This document shows positions 1 through 9,601 of a stretch of DNA of 64,000 bases, piece after piece. The translations under genes were made by a program, and so were the position numbers. Below the pieces are notes generated by a model that worked only from the letters and a program-made list of their open reading frames with translations, was not told where the DNA came from and did no database searches. Source of the DNA: CAVUOA01 sp963742955 (GTDB taxonomy: Bacteria; Bacteroidota; Ignavibacteria; Tepidaquicellales; OLB5). Position 1 is the stretch's first letter, and each line of letters begins with the position of its first letter. Where the stretch lies: assembly GCA_963742955.1 (NCBI GenBank), contig CAVUOA010000011.1, forward strand, positions 1-64,000, read 5' to 3'.

Positions 1-105
1 AAAATCCCTCAGGGATGAAATTATTATAGATGAGTGTAGAAAGAAATATAACAAACCCTGAAAGGGTAATATTTTATAATGTCATCCCTTCGGGATTAAA
101 ATCCT
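1..105. repeat. Cluster of three short palindromes
   Basis: Three short inverted repeats lie side by side: ATCCCTcAGGGAT near 5-17, CCCTgaaAGGG near 56-66 and ATCCCttcGGGAT near 86-98. The two outer ones are variants of the same ATCCC palindrome in opposite surroundings. I see no reading frame here. This type of palindrome is common between genes in Bacteroidota-like genomes; its function is unknown. The rest of 106-457 is AT-rich, and apart from the repeat at 196-215 I see nothing in it. Confidence 0.6.
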
Positions 106-195
106 TTTAATCTGTGAATCTGCGGCTGGAATGAATCACTTTGGGGAGTACATAAATCGGGGGTTTAAATATAATAAAATTAAATTATTCACTGG

Positions 196-215
196 ATTCC
201 CGCCTGCGCGGGAAT
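196..215. repeat. REP-like palindrome, GC-rich hairpin
   Basis: A perfect 8-base inverted repeat, ATTCCCGC / GCGGGAAT, with a 4-base loop (ctgc), stands out as GC-rich in an AT-rich intergenic stretch. It is the same family as the element at 26799-26818 and the partial copy near 16110. It may be a target of a RAYT transposase such as the one at 40337. Confidence 0.7.
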
Positions 216-457
216 AAACAGAATTCCATTTCAGACCATCCGGGGTGGTTAATAACTACGGGCAAATGTAAGAGTTTCTGCATTAAATTACTTATTAAAT
301 AAGTATTCATTTTATGTCTTCAAATGCTCAGTGTTTAAAAATTATACTTCAATTTCTTTAAAAGTATTATAAAATCAGCAAAAACAAGCTTCATTTTTTT
401 GTTTAAACCATTGATAAATAGCAAAATTATAACTATCTTTTCTGTTTCAGGGATGAA

Positions 458-1432
458 ATGCTCGAAAAGATACTCGATTTAATTAAAAAGAACGATAATT
501 TTGTTATTACAAGCCACGTTAACCCGGACGGAGATTCAATCGGAAGCGAATTAGCACTCTACCAATTCCTTCTAAAAAAGGGCAAAAAAGCAAGAATTAT
601 TAACTATTCCCAGACTCCCGGCAATTATTTGTTTCTTGATAACGGCAAAATCATTGAGAAATATGATGAAAACATGCACAAAAGTCCTATTATGGAGGCT
701 GGTGTAATATTTGTCCTTGATACAATGAGTATTTACGCTTAAGAACAATGGAACAGTCAATCAAAGAAAGTCCTGCAATAAAAGTATGTATTGACCACCA
801 TCTTGGCCCAAGCAATGGTTTTGATTTTTACTTCTCCGATACAAATTCACCTTCTACCGGAGAAATTTTATACAAGCTTCTGACTTTAGATAATAAGGAT
901 AATATAAATCCTGAAACAGCAGTACCGTTATATACTGCTATCATGACAGATACCGGCTCATTCAGGTTTCCCAGAACGGATTCGGAAACCCATATGATAG
1001 GGCAAGCCTGATTGAAAACGGCGCAGACCCCGTTGAAATTTATTCTGAAGTATATGATAAAGCTCCTCTTGGAAGATTATTGCTGCTTTCAAGGTTCCTT
1101 GATAACATGAAACTTGCATATGACGGTAAATTAATGTATTCTTATATTTACATTAAAGACCTGAAAGATACAAATTCAGATTTTTCGATACCGAAGGATT
1201 CAGCCATTACTTAATGAGCGTTGAAACGGTTCAGATTACTGTAATTTTCACTGAAGCTGAAAGAGGAATAAAAATCAGCTTCAGGTCAAAAGGCGATATT
1301 TATGTCAATGAGCTGGCTAAGGAATTTGAAGGCGGCGGACACAAAAATGCTGCGGGCGCATTTATCGTAAAAGGCGATTTAACAAAGCTAACTGAAGAGA
1401 TTATAATAAAATCAAAAAAATATATAAAGTAA
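458..1432 (+). CDS. nrnA: DHH/DHHA1 phosphoesterase, NrnA-like (frameshifted)
   Basis: This encodes a bifunctional oligoribonuclease / pAp phosphatase of the DHH family, which clears short RNAs and 3'-phosphoadenosine 5'-phosphate in the cytoplasm. The N-terminal metal motif HVNPDGDSIGS is at residues 20-30. A second motif, DHH, follows in CIDHHLGPS. The C-terminal DHHA1 signature is EFEGGGHKNAAGAF. The frame changes near 738, 1000 and 1195, but sequence on both sides of each break stays colinear with the family. Reconstructed length is about 324 residues, the usual size. Breaks look like single-base assembly errors. It is followed 20 bases later by pepA on the same strand. Confidence 0.85.
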
Positions 1433-1452
1433 ATTAATTATTTGGAGAATAC

Positions 1453-2964
1453 ATGAAAGTTAAATTCGAGGTTAAGAAAATAAAAGACATTAAAGCCGAT
1501 GCAGTGTCATCGGTTATTTTTGAAGATAACGTTGATACAAAGCTGCACTGGCTGAATACTTTATTTAAAGGAAGCCTTGACGTATTGATTGATTCAAAGG
1601 ATTTTAAAGGCACTGCTAATGAACCTGTAACTATTTATGTGAATAACGATTCCAGAACCAAAAGGTTATCACTTACCGGAGCAGGCAAATTAAAAGAAGT
1701 AACACTTGAAAAGCTGAGAACAGCATACGCAGTAGCTGCAAAAGAGCTCAACAAATTAAAGCTTAAAACAGTCGGCTTCGAGCTGCCTGATTTGACTGCA
1801 ATTAAATCAGTCATAAATTTCAGCGTATCAGATATTATTCAGGCAATCAGCGAGGGGGTTTTCTTAACACAGTACAAATACAATAAATATATATCAGACG
1901 ATAAGTTTGTACCGTTCGATGAAGTGATATTTTTCACTGATTCTCCGAAATTTGTTAAAGAAATCGGTGATGCTATAAAAAATTCAAGAATCATATGTGA
2001 CGGAACAATCCTTGCAAGAGACCTCGGAAACGAACCTTCAAACTTTCTTACACCGGCAAAATTTGCGGAGTTTGTGAAAAAATCGTCAGCTAAAGCAAAT
2101 TACAGCGTAACAATTTACGATGAGAAAAAAATCGAACAGCTAAACATGGGCGGTGTAATAGGAGTTTCACAGGGCAGCGATAATCCCCCGCGCTTTCTGA
2201 TACTGCAGTATTTCAGCAGCAATAAATCCGAAAAGCCGTATGTTTTGGTCGGTAAAGGAGTGACATTTGATTCGGGCGGAATTTCTCTTAAACCCGGTCC
2301 CGGAATGGAATCGATGAAAATGGATATGTGCGGTGCAGGAGCTGTCATAGGAGCATTTGAAGCAGTTTCAAGACTGCACTTAAAATTAAATTTAATCGGT
2401 CTTATTCCCGTTGTTGAAAACATGCCGAGCGGCAAAGCTATGAAACCCGGTGATATTATTGAGTCTTATTCAGGCATAACAATCGAAGTGCAAAACACCG
2501 ATGCTGAAGGCAGGCTAATCCTTGCCGATGCATTAGATTACGCTGCCAACTATAAGCCTAAAGCTGTAATAGATGCAGCCACATTAACAGGCGCTGCTGT
2601 GATTACTTTCGGGCATAACGTTGCAGGTGTTATGGGAACAGACTCATCACTTATTAAGAAAATATTCGATGCGGGCGAAAAAACAAACGAAAGAGTTTGG
2701 GAACTGCCCTTGTATGAAGAATACGAGAAGCTGATGAAAAGCGATGTTGCAGATATTAAAAATATCGGAGCTCCCAGGCAGGCTGGAACAATCATGGGCG
2801 GTATCTTCCTTAAAAAGTTTGCTGCAGACAAATACCCGTGGGCGCATCTTGATATAGCGGGTACGGCAATGGTCGGTACCGAAATTTCAGAATATATGCC
2901 TAAAGATGCTACAGGTTTCGGTGTAAGATTGTTTGTCGAAACTCTGAAAGAACTGGCGCATTAA
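1453..2964 (+). CDS. pepA: Cytosol aminopeptidase, peptidase family M17
   Basis: An intact 503-residue leucyl aminopeptidase, a two-metal cytosolic exopeptidase that removes N-terminal residues from peptides. The family signature NTDAEGR is at residues 348-354. The metal- and substrate-binding Lys lies in VGKGVTFDSGG (K268), followed by SLKPGPGMESMKMDMCGA. The start ATG follows a good ribosome site (TTGGAGAA, about 1442-1450). Length and motif order match full-length M17 enzymes. It lies 20 bases after nrnA and probably shares its transcript. Confidence 0.95.
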   Translation: MKVKFEVKKIKDIKADAVSSVIFEDNVDTKLHWLNTLFKGSLDVLIDSKDFKGTANEPVTIYVNNDSRTKRLSLTGAGKLKEVTLEKLRTAYAVAAKELNKLKLKTVGFELPDLTAIKSVINFSVSDIIQAISEGVFLTQYKYNKYISDDKFVPFDEVIFFTDSPKFVKEIGDAIKNSRIICDGTILARDLGNEPSNFLTPAKFAEFVKKSSAKANYSVTIYDEKKIEQLNMGGVIGVSQGSDNPPRFLILQYFSSNKSEKPYVLVGKGVTFDSGGISLKPGPGMESMKMDMCGAGAVIGAFEAVSRLHLKLNLIGLIPVVENMPSGKAMKPGDIIESYSGITIEVQNTDAEGRLILADALDYAANYKPKAVIDAATLTGAAVITFGHNVAGVMGTDSSLIKKIFDAGEKTNERVWELPLYEEYEKLMKSDVADIKNIGAPRQAGTIMGGIFLKKFAADKYPWAHLDIAGTAMVGTEISEYMPKDATGFGVRLFVETLKELAH

Positions 2965-3008
2965 TTAACTTCAGCACAGCTTTATAATAAGCATAAGAAG
3001 GGTTAATT

Positions 3009-4231
3009 CTGAAACAGATTGAATCTCCTAAACAAATCCTGTGGGTCTTAACCCTCATAAACTTTTTTAACTACTTTGACCGCCAGGTCATCTTTCCTTT
3101 ATTTGCATTTCTAAAGGTCGATTTTACATTAAGCGATTTCGAGCTTGGACTGCTTGGCACTGTTTTCATGATTGTACATTCGGCAGCATCGGTTCCGCTC
3201 GGCATTTTGGCCGATAGATGGATAAGAAAAAGAATAATATCTTTCGGTGTTCTCGTCTGGTCAATAGCAACATTCCTTTCAGGTCTTGTTCAGAATTTTC
3301 ACCAGCTTCTTGCAGCCAGAAGTATTGTCGGAATCGGTGAAGCTGCATACGGGCCATCAGCAACTTCACTTCTTGCAGATAAATTTCCCGAAGAAAAGCG
3401 CGCGCAGGTTAATTCGACCTTTCATTTAGGTATGTTTGCCGGCGGAACGCTTGGAATGATTCTTGCAGGAGTTATAGGAACCTATCTCGGATGGAGGATT
3501 TGTTTTTTTATCGTTGGCGTGCCGGGTTTTATACTTGCGCTGTTCAGCCTCAGGATTTCCGAACCGAAACAGCCGCACCATTTTAAGGTGCATCTCGAAA
3601 GGAGCTCGATTAAATCAATATTTAAATCTGCTCCATATGTAGTATGCTTGCCGGAGGCGTGCTGTTAACATTTACTTCCGGTTCTATAATAAGCTGGATC
3701 ACGGTTTTCATAGTGCGTTATCATCACCTTACTGTAGCCGATGCATCAATATACATCGGTTCAATTGTGCTTGTAGCAGGGCTTGGAGGGATAATAACAG
3801 GAGGACATCTTGCAGATAAATTTTATTCAAAGGGCAAAGCCCGCTCATTTATAATCTCTATCGGATTTCTTGCTGCAACTCCCCTTTTGCTGATTATAGT
3901 TAATACATCTTCGACGGTCATACTGCTTATTTCAATGTTTGCAGCAACGTTTTTTATGGCGTGGTATTACGGTCCTGTAGTGGCGCTTATTCAGGATATC
4001 GTACCCTCTGACCTGAAGGCTACTGCCTATGCATTTTACTTATTTTTCATACATTTGTTCGGTGATACTATTTCACCTTCTGTTATGGGTAAAATATCTG
4101 ATATCAGCAGTTTAAGAACAGCTTTTTATATCCCGATTGCAACTAATTTTTTGGGGGCATTGTTGTTTTTGTTGACAACAAAATTATTGAAAAACCATAT
4201 TAGAAAGCCCCAAACGGAATTTCAAAACTAA
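3009..4231 (+). CDS. MFS transporter, Spinster-like (one frameshift)
   Basis: A major facilitator superfamily carrier of about 407 residues in the inner membrane; substrate unknown. The first half shows the loop 2-3 signature GILADRWIRKRIISFG and a motif typical of Spinster-like carriers, RSIVGIGEAAYGPSATSLLAD. The second half has six further hydrophobic stretches. The frame changes near 3640-3655, in the central loop, so the two halves read as separate ORFs. The frame opens at a CTG (3009) after an AGAAGGG ribosome site; no ATG is in place, so the start is CTG or the base is wrong. An ATG at 3168 would cut off the first membrane segments. Confidence 0.8.
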
Positions 4232-4346
4232 TTGGCTGTTTTTTACGGAAAAATCTTCTTAACCTCGCTCTATTGTTTTTGCAAATTATGCCTGAAGTGA
4301 AACAAAATTGACTTAAAACAACTATACATTATATCGGAACAAGGAC

Positions 4347-5780
4347 TTGGATAATAAAGATATAACGGAAAACGAAAATAATAATAAATCGGTAAAAAAA
4401 CTCCGCTGTATAAACATTGATTGTGTTTTTAACAGCACCAACCAGCCCGACTCTGAACGAAATCTTTGCGGCCACCCGAACCTTAAGGTGGAAAGCAAAT
4501 ATGCCGATATTACTATTGCTATTTGTTCCGAATTCCGCTCGAAGAAAGATTACAAGCTTGAGGACAGCACTACTTTAGTTGATTTAAAATCAAACGAAAA
4601 AATTACTATCTCCGGTACGCCAGACCCGTCATTTACTCACATTGAAAAAATCACACAGGAAGACCTTGAGCAAAGCGTAGCAAAACCCAAATCCAGATCC
4701 AAATCTAAATCTAAAAAGGAAGATATAAAGCCTGACGAAAAAGAAATTTCAAAGCCGGCTGAAACAGTTTATGAAACTCCAACCATTATCAAAGCCGATG
4801 AATCGAAAACCGAAGAACAGGAAGAATACAAGCTAACTACATCAAAGAATACAAATTTTTTAATATTAAGAAAACTTTATCAGCCATATCTCAGAAGAGG
4901 CATAATATTTTCAATCATCTTCCACTTGTTTGCTATATGGGTGCTTTACCTGAGCCTTGTTCCCAAAGGTGAAAAAAATGATATACCCTCCCAGCAGAGA
5001 ATTGTTGTAGTTGAAGATATAGAGACTCCAAAGTTTAACCCGCCGGACCTTGACAAACCTAAAGAAGAACCGTCAACTGATGTTGGCGATAATACTAAAG
5101 ATGTAAGGCCTAAGATAATACCCAAAAATATTAAGCCGAAAATTAAGAGACCGGTTGATGAAGTAAAAGATACTACCGAACTGGTAAATAATACTGTGAG
5201 CGATTCGCTGAAGCATGTTACCGATTCGCTGCTGACAGCAAACCTTGATACAACAAAACTTGTAATTCCCGATTCGTTGAAGAACTTTATGCCCGAAAAC
5301 GCAATTGGGATGAAGCTTTGGTATCCCAATAACTGGAAGCTGACTGACAACCGAAGCGTTAACCTGAATCTTGAACAGTTTAAGGGAGTAATAATAAATA
5401 CAGATTCACTCAGCGAAGACCCCGGCGCAGTTTCTATCTTTGTGCAGATTGACGACCCAAAACACAGCGCTTATAATAAAACGGTATTCAAAAACACATT
5501 CGAGATGGACGATTCACTTACCACGGCTTTTTCAACTGACCCGGTGCTGACAGGCTCACAGAGAATAAGCTATAAATTTTTCCTGTTTACAGACCCCACC
5601 GGAGCCAGCAATGTTTTTGTAAACTCGGAAACCAAGAAAGACATGTTCGATAAATACAAGAAGTATATCGAAGCCATTGTCCGCTCTATACAAATCATAA
5701 AAAATCCCAAAGCTCCAGGTGACGATAAACCAAAAGATAAAACCTTAGACGGCACTACTGACGGTACAATAGATAAATAA
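4347..5780 (+). CDS. Membrane-anchored protein with N-terminal Cys cluster
   Basis: An intact 477-residue protein that I do not recognise. It starts at TTG after an ACAAGGA ribosome site. Residues about 19-65 hold a four-Cys pattern (CINIDC ... LCGHP ... AICSEF) like small zinc-binding DUF1540-type modules. A Lys/Ser/Glu-rich stretch follows (about 110-165). One membrane helix (GIIFSIIFHLFAIWVLYLSL) is near 185-205, then a Pro/Lys/Asp-rich linker as in TonB-type anchors, and a folded C-terminal domain (about 315-455) beginning NAIGMKLWYPNNWKL. This suggests a cytoplasmic metal-binding head, one membrane pass and a periplasmic domain. A TonB-like role is only a guess, since no TonB C-terminal motif is visible. 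Confidence 0.6.
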   Translation: MDNKDITENENNNKSVKKLRCINIDCVFNSTNQPDSERNLCGHPNLKVESKYADITIAICSEFRSKKDYKLEDSTTLVDLKSNEKITISGTPDPSFTHIEKITQEDLEQSVAKPKSRSKSKSKKEDIKPDEKEISKPAETVYETPTIIKADESKTEEQEEYKLTTSKNTNFLILRKLYQPYLRRGIIFSIIFHLFAIWVLYLSLVPKGEKNDIPSQQRIVVVEDIETPKFNPPDLDKPKEEPSTDVGDNTKDVRPKIIPKNIKPKIKRPVDEVKDTTELVNNTVSDSLKHVTDSLLTANLDTTKLVIPDSLKNFMPENAIGMKLWYPNNWKLTDNRSVNLNLEQFKGVIINTDSLSEDPGAVSIFVQIDDPKHSAYNKTVFKNTFEMDDSLTTAFSTDPVLTGSQRISYKFFLFTDPTGASNVFVNSETKKDMFDKYKKYIEAIVRSIQIIKNPKAPGDDKPKDKTLDGTTDGTIDK

Positions 5781-5816
5781 CTTATCCCATTTTTATAATA
5801 TTTTCGTATTAACCAT

Positions 5817-6832
5817 TTGAATATTGTTCAATCAAATATTAAAAAACTGATTGAAGAAAAAGCATTAGAGCTTGGCTTCGTAAAAATCGGCTTTGCCAAA
5901 GCTGATATGCTCAATGATGAATCTGCTGAACTTAAACAGTGGCTTGATTCAGGTTATGATGCAGATATGGGATGGATAAAGAAAGGATTTGATAAAAGAA
6001 AAGATATTCGACTCGTTTTGGAAAATGCAAAGAGTGTAATTTCTCTTGCATACAACTACTACACACCGTTTAAACATGACGAAAAGCTTCCGAAAATCTC
6101 CCGATACGCCTGGGGAAAGGATTACCATAAAATATTGAAGAAAAAGCTGAAAGAGCTGTGTGAGTATATTGAAGAAATTAACAGTCTCCCCCTTGCTAAG
6201 GGGAAGTGTCCGAAGGACGTAGGGGTCAAAACAAGATATTACGTCGATGACGGTCCCGTTATGGATAAAGCGTGGGCAGTACGTTCAGGTATAGGCTGGA
6301 TGGGAAAACATACCAATGTAATTAATCCCGATTACGGCTCATGGATTTTTCTTTCGGAAATTATTACTTCTCTTGAGTTTGAAACATATGATTCACCCAT
6401 CGAAGACCTCTGCGGCTCATGCAGAATCTGTATCGATGCCTGTCCAACCGGAGCAATTGTTGACGAATATCTGTTAGATGCAAACCTCTGCATATCATAC
6501 CAAACAATCGAGAACAAAGGCGAAATTCCCGGTTACATAAATCTTGACGGCTGGGTTTTCGGATGTGATGTGTGCCAGGATGTGTGCCCCTTTAATAAAA
6601 ATGATAGGGTAACGGAGGATAAGGATTTTTACCCAGCCCCCCTGTTCTCCCCAAAGGGGAGAAAGATTTTGAGTCCCCCTTTGAAAAGGGAGAAGCGCAA
6701 GTGCAGGGGGATTCCCTACCAAAGCAGAACTGGAAGAAATTACAGAAGAAGAATTTAACAAAATATTTGCGGATTCTCCCGTAAAACGGACGAAAATATA
6801 AAGGATGGAAGAGGAATTTGGAAAAATGTTGA
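5817..6832 (+). CDS. queG: Epoxyqueuosine reductase QueG, carrying repeat insertions
   Basis: QueG is a cobalamin- and [4Fe-4S]-dependent enzyme that reduces epoxyqueuosine in tRNA to queuosine. Two iron-sulfur motifs are clear: CGSCRICIDACPTGAI and CDVCQDVCPFN. The conserved YYVDDGPVMDKAWAVRSGIG block is also there. TTG at 5817 is the start. Two stretches do not belong to the family. One is about 16 residues (SLPLAKGKCPKDVGVK) in frame before TRYYVDDGP. The other is about 28 residues (from PAPLFSPKGRK) after DKDFY. Both are translations of palindromic repeats. After the second, the normal tail (ELEEITEEEFNKIFADSPVKRTK, then YKGWKRNLEK) reads in other frames, so the gene ends near 6832 with two frame changes. 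Confidence 0.85.
6186..6226. repeat. Palindromic repeat inside queG, copy 1
   Basis: Two adjacent hairpins, CCCCTTgctAAGGGG (6189-6203) and GTCCgaaGGAC (6208-6218), then TAGGGGT, interrupt the conserved queG sequence. The insertion keeps the reading frame. It resembles the intergenic element at 7868-7976 (same CCCCT... AGGGGT layout). Exact ends are uncertain without an alignment of repeat-free queG. Confidence 0.7.
6633..6712. repeat. Palindromic repeat inside queG, copy 2
   Basis: A perfect 8-base hairpin, TTCTCCCCaaaGGGGAGAA (6645-6663), followed by TCCCCCTTTgaAAAGGGAG and a CAGGGGGATTCCC end, lies between two conserved parts of queG (after the DKDFY codons and before those for ELEEITEEEF). 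It is open in the queG frame for its whole length, but the downstream tail is out of frame with it in this assembly. Confidence 0.7.
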
Positions 6833-6877
6833 ATCCGATCATAAATATTAACAAATTTGTAATTCAGGTATGAATTA

Positions 6878-7860
6878 ATGCATGAACCCTCTTATATAAG
6901 ATTATTTAAATCAGGAGAGCTGAAACACCGGTGCCGAAAAAGCATTGGAGATACTGCATTCATGCAATTGCTGTCCCCATGACTGCCGTGTGGATAGAAC
7001 CTCGGGCGAGCTTGGCACCTGTGCAAGCGGCGCGCTGCCGGTTGTTTCATCATACACTCCTCATTTCGGAGAAGAACCTGTGCTCACAGGTACACGCGGT
7101 GCAGGAAATAATTTCTTCGGGAACTGCAACCTGAAATGCGTCTTCTGCCAGAATTACGAAATCAGCCAGAGCTATCATACGGAAAAAAATAATATTGTAT
7201 CATACGAACGCCTTGCTGAAATAATGCTTGAGCTTCAGGATAAAGGATGCCATAATATAGGACTTGTCTCCCCTACTCGATTTTACCGGAGCAATTTCTG
7301 CAATTTATATAGCCGCAACAAAAAGGATTAAGGCTGCCTATAATTTATAATACGAACGGGTATGATTCGGTGGATATGCTGAAATTATTTGACGGTATAA
7401 TAGATATTTACCTGCCTGATTTTAAATACGGCAATGACGAGTTTGCTAAAACATATTCTAAGATTGATAATTATTTTGAAAATGCGCAAGCTGCATTAAA
7501 AGAAATGCACCGTCAGGTTGGTGACAATTGATTTACGAAGATGATGTTGTTGTACTCGCGGTATGATAATCCGCCACCTTGTTTTACCGAATGATTTAGC
7601 TGATTCAGAACCTGTGTTTAAATTTATCTCGGAAGAACTAGCCCGCATTTCATATATCGCTTATGTCACAATATAATCCCGTTCACAAAGCTCATAGGGA
7701 TATTCTTATTGACCGCCACATAAGGGAAAGCGAATATGAGAGAGCTATTGCATTAATGGAAAGATACGGTTTGGTTAACGGATGGATTCAGGAAATGGAA
7801 AGCTGCATTAACTACACACCGGAATTTAACAGGGATAGAGAAAACCCGTTTGGGAATTAA
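6878..7860 (+). CDS. PflA-like radical SAM protein (frameshifted)
   Basis: A radical S-adenosylmethionine enzyme of the pyruvate-formate-lyase-activating-enzyme-like group (COG1313 type), of unknown substrate. The cluster motif is CNLKCVFC (C-x3-C-x2-C) in GNCNLKCVFCQNYEIS. Before it is an N-terminal Cys-rich region, HSCNCCPHDCRVDRTSGELGTC, typical of this group. The tail reads YNPVHKAHRDILIDRHIRESEYERAIALMERYGL...GWIQEME, also conserved. The frame changes near 6930, 7275-7335, 7535-7560 and 7665, but the order of family blocks is preserved over about 327 residues, so these look like assembly indels. The ATG at 6878 gives the expected MHEPSYIRLFKSGEL start. Confidence 0.75.
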
Positions 7861-7867
7861 ACTGGTA

Positions 7868-7976
7868 ATGAACTCACCCCTCTACAAGGTCGTAGACCGT
7901 CACTCAGTGCCACCCTCCAGTGGAGGGGAATTAAAAACTTTAAGTCCCCTCTTGAGAGGGGATTTAGGGGTGTGTT
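7868..7976. repeat. Composite palindromic repeat between convergent genes
   Basis: This stretch holds CCCTCCAGTGGAGGG, CCCCTCTTGAGAGGGG and terminal CACCCCT / AGGGGTGTG ends, so it forms a nested palindromic element. It lies between the convergent radical SAM and HAD genes and overlaps the last codons of the HAD gene. It is related in layout to the two copies inside queG 1.2-1.7 kb upstream. Confidence 0.7.
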
Positions 7977-8695
7977 AAATTTAACAAAATCTTCTTCAGC
8001 TCGCCCCAATCGTTAGCAATATAATCCGCTTCAGTAAAGTTAATTTCCCGTTTGGTCGGCGCCTTTAAAAATAACCGCTGACATGCCTGCGTTCTTAGCG
8101 CCTTTGATATCGGTATCTTCATTATCACCTACATGAACCACCTCATCTGCCTTAACACCGAACTGCTTCAATGTCGATTTAAATGCATCACCGTGGGGTT
8201 TTGAACGCCCAATTTCATCGCTGTATGTAAATGCTGTGAAGTATTTCAGCAGTTCATCGTGTTTAAGCAGCTTCCTTAGAGTTTTGCCGGATGTGTAAGC
8301 TGTATCGGAAGTAATTCCCAGCTTAAAATGTTTTGCCAGCTCAGGGATTGTTTCCTTCACACCCTCAAACAGCACCGGAGGATGTTCGAGCAGTATTTCC
8401 TGAAAATAATTTGATACATCAGCAATTTCTTCTTCCGGCAGTGTAACGCCAAGCCAGTCACACCCTGCAAGCAGCAGTTCCCGCGAGTTCAATGTGCGGT
8501 ATTCGTTTTTCCATATTTTGTCAAAATGTTCCCAGCAGTACTTAAATGAGCCTTCTATATCAAGCCCGTCATCATAACCGTGGCGCAGCAGAGCTTCACG
8601 CATGTATTTAACGCGCATATCATGCCTTTGGTACATTATCTGGTGGTCGTAATACAGCGATTCCAGAAATCGAATGAGATAGCTTTAATAGACAT
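7964..8695 (-). CDS. HAD-family hydrolase (frameshifted at both ends)
   Basis: A haloacid-dehalogenase-superfamily phosphatase of about 243 residues. Motif I is in SIKAISFDFWN, motif II is LGITSDTA, the motif III Lys is in RSKPHGDAF, and motif IV is VVHVGDNEDTDIKGAKNAGM. The ATG at 8695 restores the motif I start; a missing base near 8660 breaks it from the main ORF. Near 8045 a second frame change leads to FTEADYIANDWGELKKILLNLTHP, whose final HP and stop lie in the neighbouring palindromic repeat. Substrate unknown. It may be transcribed with the reductase cluster upstream. Confidence 0.8.
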
Positions 8696-8743
8696 AAGAC
8701 AAGATAAAAAAAAATGAGGACTGAAGTGAGGGAAAAAATTTAC

Positions 8744-8778
8744 AGACCTGTCAGAGTTTTTACAATCCTGACAGGTCT
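8744..8778. terminator. CCTGTCAG hairpin, likely terminator/repeat
   Basis: A perfect 11-base inverted repeat, AGACCTGTCAG / CTGACAGGTCT, with a 13-base loop containing TTTTT, lies just downstream of the DHFR-like gene on the minus strand. The same palindrome core occurs at 26672-26713. No long T-run follows on the minus strand, so a repeat role is as likely as termination. Confidence 0.5.
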
Positions 8779-8788
8779 ATAAATCAAA

Positions 8789-9345
8789 TTAAATAGCAGG
8801 CTGATAATACAATAAAACATTTCCCGACTTAAAAACTTTTGTATCTTTCAGCTTCAGGTGCAGCCTGTCCGTAATTGAATCAAACATTTGTTTACCCTTG
8901 CCAAGCACAACGGGTTAATCATAATTCTGAACTCATCAATTAACCTGTCAGGTATCAGAGTCAGTGCCAGTCCGAAGCTTCCGAAAATTGCAATGTCCTT
9001 ACCGGGCTGATTTTTGAGCTTAGCAACTTCCTCCGGCGCTTTATCCTTTATCAGTGTTGTGTTGTTCCATTGAGCTTTAAGCATCGTCTTTGAAAAAACA
9101 ATCTTCTGAATACTGTTCATCCTGTTAGCTACTTCGGGGTCATCTTTAATTGCCTCTTCGCCCGGCCAGTATGATGCCATCAGCTCATAAGTAATTCGTC
9201 CGAAAAGAATCATGTCAATTGAATCAAGCTGCTGAATTGCAAATTCGTTAAATTCGGCATCAACGTTATGCCAATCGAGCTCCTTATTGGGACCTTCAAA
9301 GAATCCGTCAAGCGAAATTAAGTTAAATAAAAATAGTTTTCTCAT
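8789..9345 (-). CDS. Dihydrofolate-reductase-like protein (RibD C-terminal family)
   Basis: A small reductase-fold protein of about 185 residues (RibD C-terminal / DHFR-like family). It shows MRKLFLFNLISLDGFFEGPN at the start, the ILFGRITYELMASYWP motif, and IAIFGSFGLALTLI. The family tail (PVVLGKGKQMFDSITDRLHLKLKDTKVFKSGN then LLYYQPAI) is present but in another frame after about 8925, so one indel separates it. The true reaction is unknown; many members are not dihydrofolate reductases. It resembles the gene at 9602-10171 and is probably a paralogue. Confidence 0.8.
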
Positions 9346-9379
9346 ATTCTTGTATTTTACAGTTAATATAAAAAATAAT

Positions 9380-9589
9380 TTACTCTAATGCTTTACAGAG
9401 GAATCCTTTGGAAGATATTATTTCTGCTGCTTCCGAGAAAATATCTCTATCACTTTCAACACGCAGAATCTTATCACAGTCATCGAGGTCAAAGTTAACT
9501 ATACTTCCCGGAAATATTTTCTTTAGCTCTGCTTCAAGCTTCTCGGCTGTTTCTCTGTACTCGACATTTGTTTTATATACTTCAACCAT
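9380..9589 (-). CDS. Small 69-residue protein, ferredoxin-like fold suspected
   Basis: An intact ORF between two reductase-like genes, with 34 and 12 bases on its sides. The pattern (MVEVYKTNVEYRETAEKLEAEL, then VNFDLDDCDKILRVES, then AEIISSKGF) fits a beta-alpha-beta-beta-alpha-beta fold like small heavy-metal-associated proteins, but it lacks the CxxC metal motif. I know of similar short proteins in Bacteroidota without an assigned role. It is likely co-transcribed with its neighbours. Confidence 0.6.
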   Translation of the reverse strand: MVEVYKTNVEYRETAEKLEAELKKIFPGSIVNFDLDDCDKILRVESDRDIFSEAAEIISSKGFLCKALE

Positions 9590-9601
9590 AAAACAATAAT
9601 A

